Assembly (NCBI GenBank): GCA_024403585.1
Contig: JAKSRN010000044.1
Coordinates: 1-11,078 of the forward strand
DNA from: Lachnospiraceae bacterium
GTDB taxonomy: Bacteria > Bacillota > Clostridia > Lachnospirales > Lachnospiraceae
Length of the DNA stretch: 11,078 bases
Direction: 5' to 3'
Below are positions 1-4,149 of the stretch, piece after piece. The translations under genes and the position numbers were made by a program. The notes beneath the pieces are model-generated. The model saw nothing but the letters and a program-made list of their open reading frames with translations. It was not told the DNA's origin and did not search any database. Numbering within the stretch: the stretch's first letter is position 1; every line of letters begins with the position of its first letter.

Positions 1-118
1 CTTCCGGGAGGACTGCTACTCCGTCACCCAGCATCTTCTGCGCAAAGATGTCATCTGGAACCTGGTCGATCGGAATAATTTTTCCGGTAACCGGCGCTAA
101 AAACTGTTTTGTGCTCAT
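1..118 (-). CDS. PTS glucose-family EIIA component, N-terminal part only
   Basis: The reading frame starts at an ATG (bases 118-116) and runs off the left edge, so only about 39 residues are visible. They include APVTGKIIPIDQVPDDIFAQ followed by KMLGDGVAVLPE. This matches the conserved N-terminus of EIIA(Glc)/Crr-type PTS proteins, whose typical form is 'SGKVVPLEEVPDPVFSGKMMGDG'. Such domains accept phosphate from HPr on a histidine (beyond this window) and pass it to the IIB domain of a sugar permease. The ATG is preceded by AAAGGGG on the minus strand (about bases 124-130), a good ribosome-binding site. Because the domain begins within ten residues of the start, this is either a stand-alone IIA protein or a IIA-first fusion; the window cannot tell which. 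It is divergent from the LacI-family gene, its likely regulator. The transported sugar is unknown, although the MalR-like neighbour hints at an alpha-glucoside. Confidence 0.85.
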   Translation of the reverse strand, partial: MSTKQFLAPVTGKIIPIDQVPDDIFAQKMLGDGVAVLPE

Positions 119-141
119 TGTTTCCCCTTTCTTGTATTCCC

Positions 142-155
142 GTGCATTTATGCAC
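142..155. repeat. Inverted repeat GTGCAT-TT-ATGCAC
   Basis: Two six-base arms are separated by two bases, just upstream of the PTS gene's ribosome-binding site. It shares TGCAT half-sites with the neighbouring 20-bp palindrome. It could be an auxiliary operator or a small hairpin in the PTS leader. Confidence 0.4.
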
Positions 156-161
156 ATGTTT

Positions 162-181
162 GCAATGCAACGTTGCATTGC
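162..181. promoter_or_regulatory. 20-bp perfect palindrome, likely LacI-family operator
   Basis: GCAATGCAACGTTGCATTGC is identical to its own reverse complement. The central ACGT flanked by TTGC/GCAA-type half-sites is the usual form of LacI/GalR-family operators; PurR- and MalR-type sites resemble GCAAACGTTTGC. It sits between the predicted PTS transcription start and its ribosome-binding site, where a bound repressor would block transcription. The adjacent LacI-family gene is the obvious candidate binder, which is inference. Confidence 0.6.
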
Positions 182-204
182 TTTTGCGTATTAGTTTCAT
201 TCAC

Positions 205-233
205 AATATACAATTATATTGCTTATAATGCAA
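205..233 (-). promoter_or_regulatory. Predicted sigma-A promoter of the PTS IIA gene
   Basis: On the minus strand, a -35 box TTGCAT (233-228) and a -10 box TATATT (210-205) are separated by 17 bases. Transcription would begin near base 198, giving a leader of about 80 bases before the ATG at 118. The inverted repeat at 214-238 covers the -35 box and spacer, and the 20-bp palindrome at 162-181 lies just downstream of the start. Both positions suit repression. Called from sequence alone. Confidence 0.5.
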
Positions 234-238
234 TATAA
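214..238. promoter_or_regulatory. Inverted repeat over the PTS promoter
   Basis: The arms TTATATTGC (214-222) and GCAATATAA (230-238) are perfect reverse complements with a seven-base spacer. The repeat overlaps the predicted -35 box and spacer of the PTS promoter, which suits a repressor site. The half-site TTGC/GCAA matches the other repeats in this intergenic region. Confidence 0.45.
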
Positions 239-309
239 AGTCCATAAAAAAACTCATTTTTACAGTTTGTCCAAATACAATTCCCTGTTTTGTGCATTTT
301 GCGCATGTT

Positions 310-347
310 TTACGCAATCTGTTTGCGTAATAATTGCATATACGCAA
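310..347. promoter_or_regulatory. Overlapping TTGCGTA/TACGCAA operator cluster
   Basis: TTACGCAA (310-317) and TTGCGTAA (323-330) form a perfect 8-bp-arm inverted repeat with a five-base spacer. The second arm is also mirrored by TACGCAA (341-347). TTGCATATACGCAA (334-347) is itself a 14-bp palindrome with one mismatched pair. The cluster ends about 30 bases upstream of the lacI -35 box. Its half-sites match those near the PTS gene, consistent with one regulator binding both sides and possibly looping. Binding by the adjacent LacI-family protein is inferred. Confidence 0.5.
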
Positions 348-375
348 GTAGTTGCACCGCAAACTTATGCAATCA

Positions 376-405
376 TTGACTTCTCATGGAAACACACGAT
401 ATAAT
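376..405 (+). promoter_or_regulatory. Predicted sigma-A promoter of the LacI-family gene
   Basis: TTGACT (376-381) and a consensus TATAAT (400-405) are separated by 18 bases. Transcription would begin near 412, about 77 bases before the chosen ATG at 489. This is the best-matching promoter on the plus strand of the intergenic region. GCAA/TTGC half-sites crowd the DNA just upstream, suggesting autoregulation. Confidence 0.65.
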
Positions 406-475
406 GAATTTTATGGAAACTTCATTTATTGAAAGGTTTAGGCCACCGTCAGGAACGAACCAATATATATATAAC

Positions 476-479
476 AGGA
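476..479 (+). promoter_or_regulatory. Ribosome-binding site that fixes the LacI-family start
   Basis: AGGA lies nine bases before the ATG at 489. The frame is open upstream to a TTG at 429, but that TTG has no convincing Shine-Dalgarno sequence. The 20 extra residues would also precede the canonical LacI N-terminus, so 489 is preferred. Confidence 0.55.
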
Positions 480-488
480 CTAACAGAT

Positions 489-1523
489 ATGAACATCACA
501 TTAAAAGAAATCGCAAAAAAAGCAGGGGTATCCCCTTCCACCGTATCAAGAACCCTATCTGATCATCCTTCCATCAGTTTGCAGACCAAAGAAAAGATCC
601 GCAAAATCATGCAGGAGATGGAGTATGAACCAACAACCACCGCTTTGTCCATCAAAGACTCAAAAACAATTGCAGTGGTTCTCCCGGTATCAGAAAAAGA
701 CAGCTTTGAGAATTCATTTTTCCTCAAGTGTATCAGGGGAATCTCTCTGTTTTGTAACAAAAAGCAGTACTACAGTGTTGTGATCACTGGAGCTTCGAAT
801 GATGAAGTCATCAGTGCACTTGATAACCTTTCCAAAGAGAATAAACTGGACGGTGTCATTCTCCTCTTCTCTATTGAGCAGGACCCCATCATCAAATACC
901 TGCAAAGCGAAGGGATTCTCTATCTCCTGATCGGCAAGGACAAAAGAAAGCCTTCCGAAACGATCTACATCGACAACGACAATATTTCCGCAGGAAAAGA
1001 AGCAACCGATTACCTGCTGGATCTAGGACATACCCGCATCGGCTATATCGGAACCAACACAACGAAAATCTTCTCTGCAGAGAGAAAATCCGGCTATATG
1101 CTTGCTCTTGCTGAGAGAGGGATCCCGATCAGTCAGGACTATATTCTGGAGATGGACATCATCCCGAAATCCGATGATAACCGTTTAATGGAACTGCTGA
1201 GCATGGAAGACCGGCCGACCGGGCTTGTGGTAGTGGATGACATTTTTGCCATGGTTCTTGACAGGACTGCCAGCAAGCTGAATCTGCGCATTCCCGATGA
1301 TCTGTCGATCATCTCCTTTAACAACTCCCTGATTTCACAGCTTGCCACACCGCAGCTCACTTCCATGGATGTGAACTCGCAGCAGCTGGGAATCGAGGCA
1401 GCATCGCAGATCATCAACCATATTGAAAATCCTTATCTGTTGCCGACAAAGATTATTGTGCCGCATTTTCTTGTGAAAAGGGGCAGTTGTAAAGAACTCA
1501 CTGAAGACGGAAACCGCCCATAA
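489..1523 (+). CDS. LacI/GalR-family transcriptional repressor, MalR-like
   Basis: This is a 344-residue protein, the normal length for the family. Residues 1-25 hold the helix-turn-helix (LKEIAKKAGVSPSTVSRTL), followed by the rest of the DNA-binding region to about residue 58. The remainder is a periplasmic-binding-protein-like effector domain containing DGVILLFS (121-128), IDNDNISAGKEATDYLL (161-177) and FNNSLISQLATPQLTSMDVN (277-296). From memory, FFLKCIRGIS and the IEQDPIIK stretch resemble streptococcal MalR (maltose/maltodextrin repressor), so an alpha-glucoside or similar sugar signal is plausible but unproven. The hinge-helix segment usually written ARSL reads ALSI (52-55), so the leucine that normally intercalates in the minor groove appears to be isoleucine. 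It is divergent from a PTS IIA gene across an operator-rich spacer, so it probably represses both that gene and itself. The start was set by the AGGA site and the family N-terminus. Confidence 0.88.
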   Translation: MNITLKEIAKKAGVSPSTVSRTLSDHPSISLQTKEKIRKIMQEMEYEPTTTALSIKDSKTIAVVLPVSEKDSFENSFFLKCIRGISLFCNKKQYYSVVITGASNDEVISALDNLSKENKLDGVILLFSIEQDPIIKYLQSEGILYLLIGKDKRKPSETIYIDNDNISAGKEATDYLLDLGHTRIGYIGTNTTKIFSAERKSGYMLALAERGIPISQDYILEMDIIPKSDDNRLMELLSMEDRPTGLVVVDDIFAMVLDRTASKLNLRIPDDLSIISFNNSLISQLATPQLTSMDVNSQQLGIEAASQIINHIENPYLLPTKIIVPHFLVKRGSCKELTEDGNRP

Positions 1524-1541
1524 GCATTTTCTTTGTTACGA

Positions 1542-1587
1542 GAAAAAAAGAACATCGGAATACCTGTTTAAGAGTATTCCGATGTTC
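1542..1587 (-). terminator. Intrinsic terminator of pcrA
   Basis: The arms at 1550-1563 (GAACATCGGAATAC) and 1574-1587 are perfect reverse complements of 14 bases around a ten-base loop. Read on the minus strand, the stem is followed by a run of seven T (complement of the A run before 1550), about 60 bases after the pcrA stop. On the plus strand no T-run follows the stem, so it is a poor terminator for the LacI-family gene. Confidence 0.85.
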
Positions 1588-1608
1588 GGAAGATAAAGAG
1601 TAGCATAG

Positions 1609-1635
1609 TTATTTCCAGGTCTGATCCTGAAATAA
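1609..1635. other. Weak bulged hairpin between converging genes
   Basis: TTATTTCCAGG (1609-1619) pairs with CCTGAAATAA (1626-1635), with one bulged base and a six-base loop. On the plus strand it is followed by a T-rich stretch. It may help end lacI transcription, or may only be a structure in the pcrA 3' tail. It is AT-rich and weak. Confidence 0.25.
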
Positions 1636-1649
1636 TTTGTTCGATTCAT

Positions 1650-3869
1650 TTACACCTTCTTTAATTTTGCAAAGGAGGCAAACATTCGCTTCACGCCTGC
1701 ATTCTCAAAATTAACGGTCACCTCAAAATCTTTTCCACCGTCGTTGATTGCCTGAACAATACCAACACCGAACTTCATATGACGAACCGTATCTCCCACC
1801 GTATAATCCAGAGAATCCGCTTTATTCACTGTAAACGCTCTTGGCTTGAAAACAGAGGACGGATAGGTTTTCTTTGCCGGTGCTTCACTTCCTCCAAACA
1901 TTCCGGAGGACGGTTTGCTGAACCGTCTCTGTGTCTCCACATCTCTTCCCAGATCCACCAGTTCACGCGGAATCTCTCTTACAAAACGGGAAGTTTTATT
2001 GTACTGGGTTTCACCGCGAACCATACGCATCTGGGCAGCTGTCATCGTCAGAACTTTTCTGGCTCTTGTGATTCCAACATAACAAAGACGTCTTTCTTCT
2101 TCCAGATCATCTGAACTATCTGCGGTCAGTGTCATATAGCTTGGGAAGAGTCCGTCTTCCATTCCTGCCATATAAACCTGATCAAATTCCAGACCTTTGG
2201 CACTGTGGAAGGTCATCATGAGAACATAGTCTTTTTCCTCTTCCACAGAATCAATATCTGCCACCAATGCAACCTCCTGGAGGAAACCACTGAGAGTTGG
2301 ATTCGGTGTGCTCTCCTCATAAGCAGCTGTCTTGGAGATCAACTCATCGATATTCTCAATTCGTGCTCTGGATTCATCCGTATCTTCCGCCTTCAAAGCT
2401 TCCACATAGCCGGTATCATCAATGATCTTCTTCAAAAGTTCGGTCACAGAAAGATATCCTGTAACGGAGCGGAGTGACTGGATAAAAGTTGTAAAGGACT
2501 GCAGTTTTCCCAATGCTCTGCCGATACCTGGTACGAATTCCGCTTCAAGAAGAGCTTCATAAAAATGGATTCCCTGTTCATAGGCATACTGATCCACTTT
2601 TGCGATGGAGGCTGCTCCGATTCCACGCTTGGGCACATTGATGATTCTCTGTACCGCCAGGTCATCCTGACCATTGTCTATGGTTTTCATGTAAGCCAAC
2701 AGATCCTTGATCTCTTTTCTTGCATAGAAGTTGATGCCTCCCACCAGTTTGTAGGGAATATTCGCCATCATAAACTTCTCCTCAAAGAGTCGGGACTGGG
2801 CATTGGTCCTGTAAAGAATCGCAAATTCATTGTAGGATGCGCCGTCACGGACCTTTTCGCTGATATCCCCGGCAATAAACTCTGCCTCCTCAAAACCGTT
2901 CTGGAACTGACGGAAGCGAACCAATGAGCCCTCTCCGTTCTCCGTCCACAGGCGTTTTGCTTTTCTTCCAATATTGTTTCCAATCACATTGTTGGCTGCA
3001 TTCAAGATACTGCTGGTGGATCGGTAATTCTGTTCCAGCTTGATGACTTTAGCATCCGGAAATACACGCTCGAAACCAAGAATATTCTCAATATTGGCTC
3101 CACGGAATTTATAGATGGACTGATCGTCATCACCTACTACACAAAGATTTCTGTTGCGTTTTGCCAGAGCACTGACGAATTCAAACTGTACTGTGTTGGT
3201 ATCCTGGTACTCATCGATCATAATATACTGAAAACGGTTCTGATAGTAATCCAGCACATCCGGACAAGTCTGAAACAGTTCCACAGTTTTTACCAGCAGA
3301 TCGTCAAAATCCAGTGCATTATTCTTCTTCAGTCTCGCCTGGTATTCCATATATACTTCTGCAATTTTTCTCTCCTGCCAGGTGCTGACAGAGCGCCGGT
3401 ATTCTTCAGCCTGTACAAAATTGTTTTTTGCCGCTGAAATTTTTGCCAGCAGATTTTTCTCTTTATAAATCTTAGGATCCAGATCCAGACTGCGGATGAT
3501 ATCCTTCATCAGAGATTTTGTATCATCTGTATCGTAGATCGTGAAGTTTCCGGTATAACCGATCCTGTCAATATATCGGCGAAGGATCCTTGCACAGCTG
3601 GAGTGGAAGGTGGACACCCACAGTGCATCTGATCCCATTCCTACAAGGGCATCTGCTCTTTCTTTCATCTCCTGTGCCGCTTTATTGGTAAAGGTGATGG
3701 CCATGATATTCCATGGGTTCACCCCTTTTTCCTGGATCAGGTAGGCAATCCTGTGCGTCAATACCCTGGTCTTACCTGAACCGGCACCGGCCAGGACCAG
3801 AAGGGGGCCTTCTGTACAGAGGACAGCTTCCTTCTGCTGAGGATTCAGTTTGTCTAAAAGATCTTTCAT
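1650..3869 (-). CDS. pcrA: ATP-dependent DNA helicase PcrA/UvrD (superfamily 1A)
   Basis: The 739-residue length is typical of PcrA. This 3'-to-5' DNA translocase acts in nucleotide excision repair, in removing RecA filaments and in resolving transcription-replication conflicts. Visible motifs in order are: Q-motif region LNPQQKEAV (8-16), Walker A GAGSGKT (28-34), motif Ia ITFTNKAAQEMKERA (58-72), Walker B DEYQDTN (219-225), motif III GDDDQSIYKFRGA (246-258), motif IV EQNYRS soon after, then MTFHSAKGLEFD (V) and ERRLCYVGITRAR (VI). The C-terminus (YTVGDTVRHMKFGVGIVQ to the end) is the Tudor-like domain that binds RNA polymerase in PcrA. That domain and the Gram-positive context favour PcrA over UvrD or Rep. 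The ATG is preceded by AGAAAGGA (3884-3877). It is transcribed alone, divergent from copA and convergent with the LacI-family gene, and ends at a strong terminator. Confidence 0.96.
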   Translation of the reverse strand: MKDLLDKLNPQQKEAVLCTEGPLLVLAGAGSGKTRVLTHRIAYLIQEKGVNPWNIMAITFTNKAAQEMKERADALVGMGSDALWVSTFHSSCARILRRYIDRIGYTGNFTIYDTDDTKSLMKDIIRSLDLDPKIYKEKNLLAKISAAKNNFVQAEEYRRSVSTWQERKIAEVYMEYQARLKKNNALDFDDLLVKTVELFQTCPDVLDYYQNRFQYIMIDEYQDTNTVQFEFVSALAKRNRNLCVVGDDDQSIYKFRGANIENILGFERVFPDAKVIKLEQNYRSTSSILNAANNVIGNNIGRKAKRLWTENGEGSLVRFRQFQNGFEEAEFIAGDISEKVRDGASYNEFAILYRTNAQSRLFEEKFMMANIPYKLVGGINFYARKEIKDLLAYMKTIDNGQDDLAVQRIINVPKRGIGAASIAKVDQYAYEQGIHFYEALLEAEFVPGIGRALGKLQSFTTFIQSLRSVTGYLSVTELLKKIIDDTGYVEALKAEDTDESRARIENIDELISKTAAYEESTPNPTLSGFLQEVALVADIDSVEEEKDYVLMMTFHSAKGLEFDQVYMAGMEDGLFPSYMTLTADSSDDLEEERRLCYVGITRARKVLTMTAAQMRMVRGETQYNKTSRFVREIPRELVDLGRDVETQRRFSKPSSGMFGGSEAPAKKTYPSSVFKPRAFTVNKADSLDYTVGDTVRHMKFGVGIVQAINDGGKDFEVTVNFENAGVKRMFASFAKLKKV

Positions 3870-3963
3870 CTGTAATTCCTTTCTATATCTGAAGAGCAGT
3901 TCTGCTCCTGTCTATTATTTTCAAGCCGGAGCTCCTACGGAGACCTGGCGCGCGTTTTTGTCC

Positions 3964-3992
3964 AGTATATCCTATCTCTGCCTTAATTACAA
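3964..3992 (-). promoter_or_regulatory. Predicted sigma-A promoter of pcrA
   Basis: On the minus strand, TTGTAA (3992-3987) and TATACT (3969-3964) are 17 bases apart. The start would be near 3957, about 88 bases upstream of the ATG. The leader contains short GC-rich inverted repeats, for example GAGCAG-TT-CTGCTC (plus-strand reading) near 3893-3906. No LexA-type box is visible. Confidence 0.55.
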
Positions 3993-4039
3993 GAAGTACC
4001 GAATGTTTGTTCTGTATGAAATATGTCAGAAGAATACAA

Positions 4040-4057
4040 TTGTCAATATATTGACAA
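4040..4057. promoter_or_regulatory. 18-bp perfect palindrome over the copA -35 box
   Basis: TTGTCAATATATTGACAA is identical to its reverse complement, and its right half contains the copA -35 hexamer. The left half gives the same TTGACA on the minus strand. That could be a divergent -35 element, but no good -10 follows at the correct distance. It may be a repressor site or an accident of two facing -35 boxes. Confidence 0.45.
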
Positions 4058-4079
4058 CATCCGCTAATTATACTACAAT
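4051..4079 (+). promoter_or_regulatory. Strong predicted sigma-A promoter of copA
   Basis: TTGACA (4051-4056) and TACAAT (4074-4079) have the ideal 17-base spacing. Transcription should start near 4086, inside the CsoR-like inverted repeat, so a bound repressor would block initiation directly. The leader to the ATG is about 64 bases. Confidence 0.75.
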
Positions 4080-4084
4080 CCTCG

Positions 4085-4103
4085 TATACCCCCAAGGGGT
4101 ATA
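4085..4103. promoter_or_regulatory. CsoR-like copper operator
   Basis: TATACCCC and GGGGTATA form perfect 8-bp arms around CAA. The TACCCC...GGGGTA arrangement is the hallmark of CsoR-type copper-sensing repressor sites upstream of copA and copZ genes. CsoR releases DNA on binding Cu(I), inducing export. The site covers the predicted transcription start. No csoR gene is in the window, so the repressor would be encoded elsewhere. Confidence 0.7.
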
Positions 4104-4130
4104 TGATCACTACAACTGAATATCGTTTTT

Positions 4131-4137
4131 AAGGAGG
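4131..4137 (+). promoter_or_regulatory. copA ribosome-binding site with long spacing
   Basis: AAGGAGG is a full Shine-Dalgarno sequence but lies 12 bases before the ATG at 4150, longer than the optimum of about 7-9. No nearer in-frame start exists. The stretch AAGGAGGATAAAAC here is nearly identical to AAGGAGGATGAAAC before the internal CopZ start at 6532. The copA version differs mainly by four extra bases (TAGC) before AATG. Confidence 0.7.
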
Positions 4138-4149
4138 ATAAAACTAGCA

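Noticed and set aside
219..404. Small plus-strand open frame in the PTS/LacI spacer
   Set aside because: It begins at TTG without a Shine-Dalgarno, lies over the operator cluster and promoters, and encodes an unremarkable peptide. The region is better explained as regulatory DNA.
429..488. 20-codon N-terminal extension of the LacI-family protein
   Set aside because: The upstream start is TTG without a good ribosome-binding site, and LacI-family proteins begin directly before the helix-turn-helix. The ATG at 489 has AGGA nine bases upstream.
4018..4046. Second pcrA promoter using the left half of the 18-bp palindrome as a -35 box
   Set aside because: On the minus strand the hexamer 17 bases downstream is TATTTC, a poor -10 box. 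TTGTAA-17-TATACT at 3992-3964 is a better match and closer to the gene.
3850..4119. Overlapping small open frames on both strands between pcrA and copA
   Set aside because: They run across promoters, operator and leaders, lack ribosome-binding sites, and resemble no protein.
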